Shown: positions 50,862 through 59,632 of the stretch, one piece after another
How positions within the stretch are numbered: the stretch's first letter is position 1
Layout: every line of letters begins with the position of its first letter
Assembly: GCA_017983635.1 (NCBI GenBank)
Contig: JAGOBA010000013.1
Location: 44,252-108,251, forward strand
Origin: Alphaproteobacteria bacterium
GTDB taxonomy: Bacteria; Pseudomonadota; Alphaproteobacteria; Micropepsales; Micropepsaceae
Direction of reading: 5' to 3'
DNA: 64,000 nt
Made by a program: the position numbers and the translations under genes
The notes under the pieces: generated by a model
Told to the model about the DNA's origin: nothing
What the model saw: only the letters and a program-made list of their open reading frames with translations
Database searches by the model: none

Positions 50862-50892
50862 TGCACGAAATTCGGGCACTTTATTTCGTGCA
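50862..50892. repeat. Inverted repeat upstream of the second TorF gene
   Basis: TGCACGAAAT at 50862-50871 and ATTTCGTGCA at 50883-50892 are perfect 10-bp arms with 11 bases between. There is no T-run, so it is not a simple terminator. Possible operator for the gene at 51139. The remaining 240 bp to that gene contain nothing else recognised. Confidence 0.6.
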
Positions 50893-51138
50893 CCGTGTCG
50901 CCGCCATCGCCATGCTTTCGTTGTGATTCGCGGGCTGGTTGGTTGGCTGAACCCATCGTGGCATTTCAGACTCACCGGCCGCCCGGGCATCCCGGCGTTA
51001 ACGTGTTGTCAACCATGGTGACGACAAAGCTAAACGTGACGGACAGAAGTCGAGCCCGTGTGCCCCGCACCCGCGCTCAGGCCGGACCGACATCCGGTGT
51101 TCGCGTTTGAGTTCACAACTGAGTGGAAGAGGTTCGGT

Positions 51139-51939
51139 ATGACGAAAGCATGGAAAGCGGGCCTGTTCGGCGCCCTAGCCTTGGCGAGCATTGCTCCCGC
51201 GGCCCAAGCCGACGACGAAGGCGCATGGGGCCCGTTCACGGCCGGCGTGTCGCTGACCTCGGATTATCGCTTCCGCGGCATCAGCAACTCTGACCGTGAC
51301 GCCGCCATTCAGGGTTGGCTCCAGTACGATCATGCCATGGGGTTCTATGCGAACATCTGGGCATCGACGATCGATTTCAATGACGAGTTCGCCCACGACT
51401 CATCCGTCGAAGTCGATCTGACGGTCGGGTACAATTATGCGTTCTCGGACCAAACCAACGCCGGCATCAAACTCGTGTACTACTGGTACCCGGACGCGGA
51501 CACGCCGCCGACACTCAGGGACTACGACTACTTCGAAGCGATCGCCACAGTCGGCCATGACTTTGGCGTGGCATCCGTCTCCGGCGAACTGGCGTGGAGC
51601 CCAGACTTCTTCGCTGAGACCGGCGATGCCGTCTCGCTCAAGGCTGGCGTCAGCGCCCCGGTCCTCGAAAAGTTCGCGTTCATGGACGGTCTGACGGCGT
51701 CGGCCAACGTCGGCTATCAGTGGATTGACAGCAACATATCGGCCCCACCAGGCCTTCCGGGTTTCTACGGCACGCCCGACTATCTCTACTACGACTTCGG
51801 CGTATCGGCTGGGTGGGAAATATTCACAATCGACCTACGTTGGGTCGATACCGATCTCGACAAAGGTGAATGCTTCGGCGGCACAGACCTCTGCGACGGC
51901 GGCGTAACGCTGTCGCTCACGGCCGCACTCCCCGGCTAA
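51139..51939 (+). CDS. TorF-family putative porin 2
   Basis: A 266-residue barrel homologous to the gene at 50040: signal peptide ending A-A-Q-A-D, SLTSDYRFRGISNSDRDAA, NIWASTIDFNDEFA, DFFAETGDAVSLKAG, and C-terminal VTLSLTAALPG. Both proteins share a GECFGGTDLCDGG / ADCFGGTDLCEGG segment with two cysteines. Longer frames upstream lack a better start. A terminator follows. Confidence 0.88.
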   Translation: MTKAWKAGLFGALALASIAPAAQADDEGAWGPFTAGVSLTSDYRFRGISNSDRDAAIQGWLQYDHAMGFYANIWASTIDFNDEFAHDSSVEVDLTVGYNYAFSDQTNAGIKLVYYWYPDADTPPTLRDYDYFEAIATVGHDFGVASVSGELAWSPDFFAETGDAVSLKAGVSAPVLEKFAFMDGLTASANVGYQWIDSNISAPPGLPGFYGTPDYLYYDFGVSAGWEIFTIDLRWVDTDLDKGECFGGTDLCDGGVTLSLTAALPG

Positions 51940-51958
51940 CGGTGACCTGAATTCTACC

Positions 51959-51990
51959 AAAGCCCCTGCGCGACGCGCGGGGGCTTTGTC
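51959..51990 (+). terminator. Rho-independent terminator
   Basis: AAAGCCCC / GGGGGCTTT stem around TGCGCGACGCGC, ending near the stop of the convergent hydrolase gene. Shared between both directions. Confidence 0.8.
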
Positions 51991-51993
51991 GTT

Positions 51994-52749
51994 TCAAGGC
52001 TCGCTCAGGAATTCAACCACCGCCGCTTTGTAGACCTTGTCGCCGACACTTGTCATGTGATCGCGGTTCGGCACGACGACGACGCGCGCGCCGGGCAGCG
52101 CCTTCGCGAGCACACCGGGCGGCCCGGTGATCGTGTCCTTCTCACCGACCACGATCAACACCGGTACCCGCAGGCCCGCAAACTCCGCCGCCGTGATCGC
52201 CCACCGCTCCCGCGTCATACAAAGCGCCAGCGCTTCGAGGTCATTCCCGCCCTGCTCGGCAAACAAACGGAACTGCCGCGGCACCGCGCCTGTAACTGCC
52301 GCCGCAGTCGGCGCGCGCAACCCCGCCGCAATCGCATCTGTCTCAACCACGCCGCGCCCGTAGTAGTTCTCGCCCACACCGGCAACAACGGCGCGCCGCA
52401 CGCGCTCCGGCGCATCGTACAAGAGCCGAAGCGTGATGAAGCCGCCCATCGAGTAGCCCATCACATCGGCTTGGGTCGCTCCCAGGTGATCGAGTAGCCG
52501 CACAACGTCACCCGCGAGTTCACCCTCATCGTAAGCCGTGCGAATGTGCGGCTTGCCGCTCTCGCCATGCCCGCGCACATCGAGCGCGATCACCTGCCGC
52601 CCCGCCTGAACGAGCGTGTCGTACCAACCCGGCGCCCGCCAGTTCGTCACCCGGTTAGACGCGAAGCCATGCACCAGCACGATCGGCGGCCCGTCGCCCA
52701 TGACTTCATAGGCGATCTTGACCCCACCCGGCGCCATGAACGTCTGCAT
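51994..52749 (-). CDS. Alpha/beta hydrolase 1
   Basis: A 251-residue hydrolase. VLVHGFASN with the oxyanion His, the nucleophile in GYSMGGF (Ser), the acid near VPVLIVVGEKD, and His in VPNRDHMTSVGD form the catalytic set. Esterase, lipase or C-C hydrolase; the substrate is not clear. It begins with M-Q-T-F-M-A-P-G-G at 52749. A much longer open frame exists upstream but reads through the antisense of the M20 gene. A homologue lies at 54065 on the other side of that gene. Confidence 0.9.
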   Translation of the reverse strand: MQTFMAPGGVKIAYEVMGDGPPIVLVHGFASNRVTNWRAPGWYDTLVQAGRQVIALDVRGHGESGKPHIRTAYDEGELAGDVVRLLDHLGATQADVMGYSMGGFITLRLLYDAPERVRRAVVAGVGENYYGRGVVETDAIAAGLRAPTAAAVTGAVPRQFRLFAEQGGNDLEALALCMTRERWAITAAEFAGLRVPVLIVVGEKDTITGPPGVLAKALPGARVVVVPNRDHMTSVGDKVYKAAVVEFLSEP

Positions 52750-52806
52750 TTGACCTGATCCCCTTCGCCGCGCGAGGCTACGGCCAACCGAACCCGGAGC
52801 CAAGCC

Positions 52807-54063
52807 ATGTCGTTGGAAGTCCAAAAGCGCGACGTCTGCAGCGCCATAGACGCCTTGCACGGCGAACTCGTTGCCGCAAGCCACGCCATCCATGCAAACC
52901 CGGAGCTCGCCTTCGAAGAAAAATTCGCCGCAAACCTGCTCACCAAAGCGGTCGAAAGTCACGGCCTCAAGGTCGAGCGCCGCGCCTACCGTGTCGAGAC
53001 CGCCTACGCCGCCGAGTTCGGCCCGGCCAATGCCCCCGTCATGAGCTTGCTCTCCGAATACGACGCGCTGCCCGGCATCGGTCACGCCTGCGGCCACAAC
53101 ATCATCGCAACCGCAGGCCTCGGCGCCGCGCTCGGCCTTTCGAAGCTGGGGCCAAAGCTCACCGGCCGCGTCCGCTACATGGGCACGCCCGCCGAAGAAC
53201 GCGGCGGCGGCAAGGAGGTGATGGCTCAGCATGGCGCCTTTGAAGGCGTCGATGCCTCGATGATGGTGCACCCGGCAGGCTTCGACATGGTGACCATGCC
53301 CTGCATTGCGCTCGCCGAAGTGGAGGCGATCTATCACGGCCGCGCTGCGCATGCTTCCGCGATGGCTTTCCGCGGCCTTAACGCACTCGACGGCCTCATC
53401 ACCGCTTATCAAACGATCGCGCAGCTTCGCCAACACATCCAACAGACCGAGCGCATCCACGGCATCATCACAGAAGGCGGCATGGCGCCCAACATCGTGC
53501 CGGAGCGCGCCGCCGGCCGCTTCTACGTCCGCGCCCGCGACGGAGTCGAACTCGCGGCACTCAAGAAGCGCGTCCAAGCCTGCTTCGAAGCCGGCGCGTT
53601 GTCCTCCGGCACCCGCCTCGAGCTCAACTGGGGCCGCGTCGACTGCCTGGACCTCAAGACCAACTGGCCTCTTGCCGAAGCTTACGAAGCGAACGCCAAG
53701 TCGCTCGGCCGCCAGCTCATGGACCCGGGGCTCCTGCCGCCGGGGCTCGCGGGATCCACCGACATGGGCAACGTCAGCCACCGCGTCCCCTCGATCCACC
53801 CGATGATCCAAGTCTCGCCCGCCAACGTCACCATCCACAACGCCGAGTTCACCGCCTACGCCAAGTCGGAGCGCGGCGACCGAGCGATCATAGACGGCGC
53901 AAAAGCGCTCGCCATGACCACCCTCGACTTCTTCGCCAGCGCCGGCCTGCGCGCCGCGGCCAAAGCTGACTTCGCCAAAAGCACCGACCTCTCCAAAGCC
54001 GCTGTCGCCTCAGCCTTCCACAAAGACGGCGTCCTCCTCGGCGGCGCCTGCGGCTGTTGCTGA
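52807..54063 (+). CDS. M20-family amidohydrolase (AbgB/PepD-like)
   Basis: A 418-residue metal-dependent amidohydrolase. Metal ligand motifs are SEYDALPGIGHACGHNI (His-Cys-x-His) and GTPAEERGGGK (Glu-Glu), with HGRAAHASA in the dimerisation domain. The enzyme cleaves amide bonds of N-acyl amino acids or similar compounds. The C-terminal end GGACGCC is unusual, with three cysteines in seven residues. The gene is flanked on both sides by alpha/beta hydrolases and overlaps none. Likely one catabolic set. Confidence 0.9.
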   Translation: MSLEVQKRDVCSAIDALHGELVAASHAIHANPELAFEEKFAANLLTKAVESHGLKVERRAYRVETAYAAEFGPANAPVMSLLSEYDALPGIGHACGHNIIATAGLGAALGLSKLGPKLTGRVRYMGTPAEERGGGKEVMAQHGAFEGVDASMMVHPAGFDMVTMPCIALAEVEAIYHGRAAHASAMAFRGLNALDGLITAYQTIAQLRQHIQQTERIHGIITEGGMAPNIVPERAAGRFYVRARDGVELAALKKRVQACFEAGALSSGTRLELNWGRVDCLDLKTNWPLAEAYEANAKSLGRQLMDPGLLPPGLAGSTDMGNVSHRVPSIHPMIQVSPANVTIHNAEFTAYAKSERGDRAIIDGAKALAMTTLDFFASAGLRAAAKADFAKSTDLSKAAVASAFHKDGVLLGGACGCC

Positions 54064-54064
54064 C

Positions 54065-54835
54065 TTAGTCCGGAATGCCCGCCAAGAAGTCCATCACCGC
54101 CGCCTTGAACATCGGCTGCGTAAGGCAGTCCATGTGACCACAGCCGGGGATCGTCTTGCCCTTCGCGTTCGGGAAGCACGCGGCCAGCGCTTGTGGCGAG
54201 CCCGCCAACTCGTCACTTGACCCCGCGACCACCAGCATCTCGTTCTTGATCGGCGCCAGCATCTCGCGCGTCCAACCCGTGCCAGACGCATTGAGTCCGC
54301 GCGACACCGCGGCGAGCGCACGCAGATCCTGCCCCTGCCCCTCCGCGAACATGCGAAAGCGCTTCGCCATATCGTCGTTCACTTGATCGACCGACGGCGC
54401 TTCCATGGCGTGCGCGAAAGCTTCCGGATCGCGATCCATCCGCGGGTTGATCAAAAGGTCGCCCACGCCGCACAGCACGCTGAGCAAGAACCGGTCGCCC
54501 CGCTGCCGCAACAGCTCCAACACCACGCGCGCACCCAGCGAGAAGCCGATCAGGTCCGGCTTCTTGATCTGCAGGTGCTCAACGACCGCCAGCACGTCCT
54601 GCGCCATCAGCCCCAGTGAATAGTCCGTAGACTGAGTAAGTTTCTGGCTCTGCCCATGCCCGCGCAGATCGATCGCGACGACGCGCCGGTTCGCGCGCGT
54701 GAGCATCTGCACCCACCCGGCCTTGACCCAGTTCTCATGCACGCTCGCCGCGAACCCGTGCACGAGAACGACGCCGTCGCCCGCGCCCTGATCGGAGAAG
54801 GATATCTCCGCACCATTGACCTTCAGTGTGGCCAT
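54065..54835 (-). CDS. Alpha/beta hydrolase 2
   Basis: A 256-residue hydrolase related to the one at 51994. It has VVLVHGFAASVHENW, the nucleophile in GFSLGARV (Ser), a candidate acid in VVAGSSDELAG, and His in IPGCGHMD. The ATG at 54835 touches the stop of the MFS gene directly upstream (TAG at 54836-54838), so they are one operon. Substrate unknown. Confidence 0.9.
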   Translation of the reverse strand: MATLKVNGAEISFSDQGAGDGVVLVHGFAASVHENWVKAGWVQMLTRANRRVVAIDLRGHGQSQKLTQSTDYSLGLMAQDVLAVVEHLQIKKPDLIGFSLGARVVLELLRQRGDRFLLSVLCGVGDLLINPRMDRDPEAFAHAMEAPSVDQVNDDMAKRFRMFAEGQGQDLRALAAVSRGLNASGTGWTREMLAPIKNEMLVVAGSSDELAGSPQALAACFPNAKGKTIPGCGHMDCLTQPMFKAAVMDFLAGIPD

Positions 54836-56263
54836 CTATTCCGCCGACTTTCCTGCGGCAGCCGTGCCCGGAATTTCCGGCTCGTCCTCCATCGTATGCC
54901 CGACGCGAGCACCGATCGCGGTGCCGACCACGCTCCGCTCCTCGATGATGCGCCGAAGCTCGCTCTGCTTCGCTTCATCCAACGGAAAGCGCCACATGAT
55001 CGCCGCAACGACGATATTCACGATCGTCGCCGGCACGACATAGAACATCATCATGCTCAGGATCGTCTCCGGGCTGTTGACGCCCTTCTCCTGAAACCCG
55101 ATCCAATCGAGAAACTCGAACGAGAACACGATCGCCGACGAATAGCCGAGTTTGTTCGTCATCGCGAGCAGCGAGAAAAACACGCCAGCCCGCGGCCGGC
55201 CGGTCTCGACATGATCTTGATCGGCAACGTCCGCCATGATCGCGCGATAAAGAAATGGTCCCACCGACATGTTCGCGCCCAAGAGCACGAACAGCGCGGC
55301 CGACATCATGAAGTCGCCCTTCGGTATCAAGAAGGCCAGCGGCAGAACGGCGGCGTTGAATAGCGAGCTGATCGCAAGCGTCTGATGCTTGCCGAAGCGC
55401 TTGCTGACCCTGATCATCGGCGGAATGAACAACATCCCCATCGTGAAGTAGATCAGCAACAACACGTTCGCTTGCTTCGGCAGGCCAAGACCAACCGCCA
55501 CCATCGCGATGAACAAGGTCGCGACGATCCCGCCTGAAATGCCGGCAATCAGATCGCAGATCAGCACATAGCGCAGCGCCACGTTCTTACCGATCGCCAG
55601 CACTGCCTGCCGGATCGGCAGGTGCTCCGCCGGGGGCACATCGCGCTCCTTGATCACAAACGCCAAGATCGCAACGGTGATCGGCATGGTCACGATGATG
55701 AACCAGCCCATCGACGCGATTTGAGCGAACCGGTCGCCGCCGAATCCTTGAATGAAGACGGGCAGCAAAAGCACAGCGATCACGCCGATCAGAAGCGCCG
55801 CCTCGCGCGCGCCGGTCACACGCGATCGTTCATGATAGTCGCTCGTCAATTCGCCGCCCAACGCAAGATGCGAGATCGTGAGCATCGTCCAACCGACGAA
55901 GAGAAAAATCATCGCCGCGGTGACGAACGTCGCCGACACGCCAGGGCTCGGCATGAAGACCAGCACCGACGCCAAGATCATGATCGGGACGGAGAGCACC
56001 ATCCATAGCCGCCGCCGCCCCCATCGCGTCCGCACGCTATCGGAGACAACGCCCATCACCGGATCCAAGAACACGTCGAAGAACCGCGCCGCGCCGAAGA
56101 TCCACCCGACGACGGCGTAACCGAGCCCGACCTCGACGGCATAGAAGTTCGGAAGATGCACGGCCAACGGCAACCCGAGGGCCGCAATTGGCAAACCTGG
56201 CAATGAGTAGGCCAAAAGCCAGGAGCCCTTTACCCTATCTTTCGCGGCGGTCGGTGATGCCAT
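54836..56263 (-). CDS. MFS transporter, GPH/MelB-like
   Basis: A 475-residue protein with 12 helices. The N-terminal GYAVVGWIFGAARFFDVFLDPVMGVVSD with SVRTRWGRRRLWM matches the GPH:cation symporter family (MelB, LacS), which takes up sugars or related compounds. DPVMG is the family cation-site motif. It is encoded head to tail with the hydrolase at 54065, suggesting import and hydrolysis of the same compound. The C-terminal tail is short and acidic. Confidence 0.88.
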   Translation of the reverse strand: MASPTAAKDRVKGSWLLAYSLPGLPIAALGLPLAVHLPNFYAVEVGLGYAVVGWIFGAARFFDVFLDPVMGVVSDSVRTRWGRRRLWMVLSVPIMILASVLVFMPSPGVSATFVTAAMIFLFVGWTMLTISHLALGGELTSDYHERSRVTGAREAALLIGVIAVLLLPVFIQGFGGDRFAQIASMGWFIIVTMPITVAILAFVIKERDVPPAEHLPIRQAVLAIGKNVALRYVLICDLIAGISGGIVATLFIAMVAVGLGLPKQANVLLLIYFTMGMLFIPPMIRVSKRFGKHQTLAISSLFNAAVLPLAFLIPKGDFMMSAALFVLLGANMSVGPFLYRAIMADVADQDHVETGRPRAGVFFSLLAMTNKLGYSSAIVFSFEFLDWIGFQEKGVNSPETILSMMMFYVVPATIVNIVVAAIMWRFPLDEAKQSELRRIIEERSVVGTAIGARVGHTMEDEPEIPGTAAAGKSAE

Positions 56264-56355
56264 CGTTCGTTCAATCCTGAGTGGCTTAGCCCCACACTAT
56301 GGACACAACCTGCCATTATCGCCAAACTCCAACTGCTTTACTTTCTCTTGCGAAC

Positions 56356-56372
56356 GATTCCAAATTGGAATC
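56356..56372. promoter_or_regulatory. 17-bp palindrome in the MFS/mucR divergent region
   Basis: GATTCCAA-A-TTGGAATC is a perfect inverted repeat in an AT-rich part of the 213 bp between the MFS gene and mucR. It is 105 bp before the mucR ATG and 93 bp before the MFS ATG, a suitable place for a regulator of one or both. Confidence 0.65.
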
Positions 56373-56476
56373 ATACTGCTCCCGGCCAAGTCGCGCGGAG
56401 TATTCGCAGCACCGGTTGAGAGACCGAGGCCCAAGAGAATTCGAGTACCCACACAAGTATTGGAGTCGTTTACCCG

Positions 56477-56950
56477 ATGGCCCGTAAAGCTAAGCCTGAA
56501 ACCGCTGTAGAAGAGGCCGAAGCCGACGCGCCCGTCGGCAATCGTTTCGTCGACATGACCGTCGGTCTCGTCTCCTCCTATGTCAGCCGCAATCAAGTGC
56601 CGATGAGCGAACTGGCAACCTTGATCGCGACGTTTCACAACGCTTTGACCGACGCCGCCGCCGGCACCCCGGCCACGGCCGACAAGAAGCCCGCCGTCAC
56701 GATCAAGAAATCGATCGGCGACGACTACATCATCTGCCTCGAGGACGGGAAGAAGCTGACGATGCTGAAGCGCTACTTGCGCTCGCAGTACAATATGTCC
56801 CCGGAAGAGTACCGCAAGAAGTGGGACTTGCCGCACGACTATCCCATGGTCGCCCCCGCCTACGCCCGCCTGCGCTCCGCCTTTGCCAAGCGCATCGGCC
56901 TCGGCCGCGTCCCCGTAGCCCGCGGCCGCCGCCCGAAAGCCGCCGCCTAA
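56477..56950 (+). CDS. mucR: Ros/MucR-family zinc-finger transcriptional regulator
   Basis: A 157-residue regulator. The prokaryotic zinc-finger region is DYIICLEDGKKLTMLKRYL, then SQYNMSPEEYRKKWDLPHDYPMVAPAYA, the classic MucR/Ros signature. The zinc-site Cys is in ICLEDGKK and the His residues lie in the PHDYP region. MucR proteins control exopolysaccharide, motility and cell-cycle genes by binding AT-rich DNA and usually repress their own promoter. Start at 56477. A hairpin followed by TTCTATTTT comes 25 bp after the stop. Confidence 0.95.
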   Translation: MARKAKPETAVEEAEADAPVGNRFVDMTVGLVSSYVSRNQVPMSELATLIATFHNALTDAAAGTPATADKKPAVTIKKSIGDDYIICLEDGKKLTMLKRYLRSQYNMSPEEYRKKWDLPHDYPMVAPAYARLRSAFAKRIGLGRVPVARGRRPKAAA

Positions 56951-56975
56951 GCGCAAAGAATCAATCGCATCGAAC

Positions 56976-57012
56976 GCGGCGGCCTCGTTGTGAGCGCCGC
57001 CGCTTCTATTTT
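56976..57012 (+). terminator. Probable terminator of mucR
   Basis: GCGGCGGC (56976-56983) pairs with GCCGCCGC (56996-57003), followed by TTCTATTTT. The T-run is interrupted, so it is less certain. Confidence 0.6.
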
Positions 57013-57048
57013 CAGCCCTGCGCGTGCTAAAGCCCTGCAACTGATTTG

Positions 57049-57135
57049 GCCCTCTTGGCGGAACTGGTAGACGCAACGGACTTAAAATCCGTCGTTCGCG
57101 AGGACGTGCCGGTTCGAGTCCGGCAGAGGGCACCA
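57049..57135 (+). tRNA. tRNA-Leu (UAA)
   Basis: Acceptor arm GCCCTCT pairs with AGAGGGC, then discriminator A and encoded CCA (57133-57135). The anticodon loop CTTAAAA between ACGGA and TCCGT gives anticodon UAA. A long variable arm (CGTTCGCGAGGACG) and GGTTCGAGTCC of the T arm are those of class II leucine tRNA. Confidence 0.97.
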
Positions 57136-57145
57136 CGCTTCCCTT

Positions 57146-57181
57146 ACGGGCTTCGCGTGGCGCAGCCACGTTGAAGCCCGT
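57146..57181. repeat. Strong hairpin after tRNA-Leu
   Basis: ACGGGCTTC / GAAGCCCGT outer arms and CGTGGC-GCA-GCCACG inner arms form a nearly perfect 36-base stem. It lacks a T-run. It may stabilise or process the tRNA transcript, or be a remnant repeat. GAAGCG motifs recur in the following 60 bp. Confidence 0.6.
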
Positions 57182-57253
57182 TGGGGCGAAGCGTGCCCGG
57201 CGTAGCCCGAGGCGAAGCGTAGGGCGAAGACGGGCGGGTTGGGATTCGCAGAT

Positions 57254-58015
57254 CTACTCAATCGGCTCGCCCCCCGCCGCCCTGATCATCGCCGCCAGCG
57301 CCTCTTTCACTTCCGCAAGTATCCCCGCATCGCTGCCCCGCGCGACCAACGCGGTGCCGAACTTGCCCTCCTTCGAAAACGGATAGCTGCCCAGCGGAAT
57401 GTTCGGATACTGCTTCTGCAGCGCGCTCAGCGCAGCAGCGATCGTGCCCTCGCCCAGGAACGCACTCACCGTCACCGAGCTCAGCGCCTGACCCACCGCC
57501 AGCCGCCCGCGCACATCTTCCAGCATCGCCTGCATAACGGCCGGAATGCCGGCCATCACGAACACGTTGCCGATCTGAAACCCCGGCGCGCCGGAAAGCG
57601 AATTCCCGATCAGCGCCGCACCGAACGGAATGCGCGCCATGCGCTGGCGCGCTTCGTTGAACATCACGTTGTTCATTGCCGCATAGCGCGCCGCCATCGC
57701 TTCAAAGACGATCGGGTGATAGTCGATGCCCGTGTCGAACGCCTTCGCCATGCAGTCGGCGGTGATATCGTCGTGCGTCGGCCCGATCCCGCCGGTCGAA
57801 AACACATAGTCGTAGCGCCCGCTCAACGCCCGGACCGCGGCCACGATTTCGGCCTCGATATCGGGCACCACCCGCGCCTCCCGCACCGGAATCCCGAGCT
57901 GCGCCAGCCACCGGGCGATATAGCCAGTATTGGTATCTTGGGTCCGGCCGGACAAAATCTCGTCGCCGATGACGAGAATCGCGGCCCCGGGGGTTCGTTT
58001 GGTCGGCATGTTCAA
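57254..58015 (-). CDS. Molybdopterin-binding-domain protein (CinA N-terminal-like)
   Basis: A 253-residue protein with the MoCF/MogA-like domain. AILVIGDEILSGRTQDTNTGYIAR is the start typical of CinA, and FSTGGIGPTHDDITADCMAKAF is the substrate-loop motif. It lacks the C-terminal nicotinamide-nucleotide amidase domain of full CinA. Such short proteins are widespread and may act as pyrophosphatases on NAD-like nucleotides (inferred). It is divergent to map. M3 at 58009 is an alternative start. Confidence 0.88.
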   Translation of the reverse strand: MNMPTKRTPGAAILVIGDEILSGRTQDTNTGYIARWLAQLGIPVREARVVPDIEAEIVAAVRALSGRYDYVFSTGGIGPTHDDITADCMAKAFDTGIDYHPIVFEAMAARYAAMNNVMFNEARQRMARIPFGAALIGNSLSGAPGFQIGNVFVMAGIPAVMQAMLEDVRGRLAVGQALSSVTVSAFLGEGTIAAALSALQKQYPNIPLGSYPFSKEGKFGTALVARGSDAGILAEVKEALAAMIRAAGGEPIE

Positions 58016-58098
58016 CGGCTCGTTAGATAAGTTTGACTAGCGTCCTATATCATGGCCGGTGTAACGAGACGGCCTGAAAGGCATCCACGAGAACCCGC

Positions 58099-58920
58099 AT
58101 GACTTACGTCCCCGCCAGCGTCAACGAATCCCGCTCGTCCGCCACGATCAAGCTGCACGGGGCGGAGGCGTTCGCGGGCATGCGCAAGGCAGGCCGGGTC
58201 GCAGCCGCATGCCTGGACATGATCGCCGCCCACGTCAAGCCGGGAGCGACCACGAAAGCGATCGACGACACGATCTACGATTTCGTTGCGGCGAACGGCG
58301 CGCTGCCGGCCACAATCTTCTATCGCGGCTATCGCCATTCCAGTTGCACCTCCATCAACGAAGTCGTCTGTCACGGCATCCCCGGCGACCGCGAACTGAA
58401 GGACGGCGACATCCTGAACATCGATGTCACCGCGATCGTTGACGGTTGGCACGGCGACACCAGCCGCATGTACATCGTGGGCGACGCAGCGCTGAAGGCC
58501 CGCCGCCTCGTCGACGTGACGTACGAGGCGATGATGCGCGGTATCGCCGCCATCAAGCCCGGCGCGACCACCGGCGATCTGGGTCACGCTATCCAAGCTT
58601 TTGCCGAAGGTCATTCCTACTCCGTCGTTCGCGATTTTTGCGGCCACGGCGTCGGCCGCGTGTTCCACGACTCGCCCAACATCCTGCATTACGGCCGCGC
58701 CGGTGCCGGTCTCGCCTTCCGCGAGGGCATGATCTTCACGGTGGAGCCGATGATCAACGCCGGCCGCTTCGGCGTAAAGCTGAAGAACGACGGCTGGACC
58801 GCGGTCACGAAGGACCGCTCGCTCTCCGCCCAGTTCGAACACTCGGTTGGCGTCACCGCGACGGGCGTGGAAATCTTCACGGCCTCACCCGCCGGCTTGC
58901 ACAAACCGCCCTATGCCTAA
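58099..58920 (+). CDS. map: Type I methionine aminopeptidase
   Basis: A 273-residue enzyme removing the N-terminal Met of new proteins. Metal ligands: two Asp in LNIDVTAIVDGWHGD, His in FCGHGVGRVFH, Glu in FTVEPMINAG, and Glu in QFEHSVGVTATGVEIF. TSINEVVCHGIPG is the substrate-pocket signature. It has normal length. Its stop overlaps the radC start by 8 bp, so the two are translated together. Confidence 0.97.
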   Translation: MTYVPASVNESRSSATIKLHGAEAFAGMRKAGRVAAACLDMIAAHVKPGATTKAIDDTIYDFVAANGALPATIFYRGYRHSSCTSINEVVCHGIPGDRELKDGDILNIDVTAIVDGWHGDTSRMYIVGDAALKARRLVDVTYEAMMRGIAAIKPGATTGDLGHAIQAFAEGHSYSVVRDFCGHGVGRVFHDSPNILHYGRAGAGLAFREGMIFTVEPMINAGRFGVKLKNDGWTAVTKDRSLSAQFEHSVGVTATGVEIFTASPAGLHKPPYA

Positions 58921-59611
58921 GCGCGGTCTGTCCGAAGCCGCCCCGCATTATCTCGGTCACCGCGACCGTCTGCGCGAACGTTTTCGCGAAGGCGGAGACT
59001 CACTCCCCGACTACGAACTGCTCGAACTCATGCTCTTCGCGGTGATCCCGCGGCGCGATGTCAAAGAGCAAGCGAAGACTATGCTCAAGGAGTTCAACGG
59101 CGACCTCACCGCCTTGTTTGCGGCCTCGCGCGAGCGGTTGATGCAGATCGACGGCGTCGGCGATGCCGTTGCCGATCAAATCGCGATCGTCAACGCCTTC
59201 ATCAACCGCGCCGCCAAACAACCCGTCAAGGACCGCGAGGTGCTGGGCTCCTGGAACGCTCTCGTCGCTTATTGCACGCGAGCGATGTCGGGGGAAACGA
59301 CTGAGCAATTTCGTATCCTCTTTCTCGACCGCAAAAACCACCTCCTGCGCGACGAAGTACAAAACCGCGGCACCGTCGATCACGCACCCGTCTACCCGCG
59401 CGAAGTCGTCAAGCGCGCCCTCGAACTCGGCGCCGCCAGCGTGATCTTGGTCCACAACCACCCGAGCGGCGACCCGACGCCCTCCTCCAGCGACGTCGAG
59501 ATGACAAAACAGATCATCGACGCCGCCCGCACGCTGGACATCACCGTGCACGACCACCTCATCATCGGCCGCGGCCGCCATACGAGCCTGCGACAGCTGG
59601 GGTTGATGTAG
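58913..59611 (+). CDS. radC: RadC family protein (JAB/MPN+ domain)
   Basis: A 232-residue protein. N-terminal helix-hairpin-helix region (RERLMQIDGVGDAVADQI). The metal motif H-x-H-P-x-G-x-P-x-P-S-x2-D is present as VHNHPSGDPTPSSSD, with the Glu in VQNRG. This is the RadC JAB domain. The name is historical; the true role, perhaps in DNA processing, is not settled. It starts at 58913 inside the map stop. Confidence 0.95.
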   Translation: MPKRGLSEAAPHYLGHRDRLRERFREGGDSLPDYELLELMLFAVIPRRDVKEQAKTMLKEFNGDLTALFAASRERLMQIDGVGDAVADQIAIVNAFINRAAKQPVKDREVLGSWNALVAYCTRAMSGETTEQFRILFLDRKNHLLRDEVQNRGTVDHAPVYPREVVKRALELGAASVILVHNHPSGDPTPSSSDVEMTKQIIDAARTLDITVHDHLIIGRGRHTSLRQLGLM

Positions 59612-59632
59612 GTCTGACATCACCACTAGATC

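Noticed and set aside
52807..53838. Extension of the minus-strand hydrolase frame across the M20 gene
   Set aside because: Antisense of a well-conserved gene. The hydrolase fold starts at 52749.
57136..57253. A second tRNA or attachment site after tRNA-Leu
   Set aside because: Only a hairpin and GC-rich repeats are present. No tRNA fold, integrase or duplicated tRNA end was found in the window.
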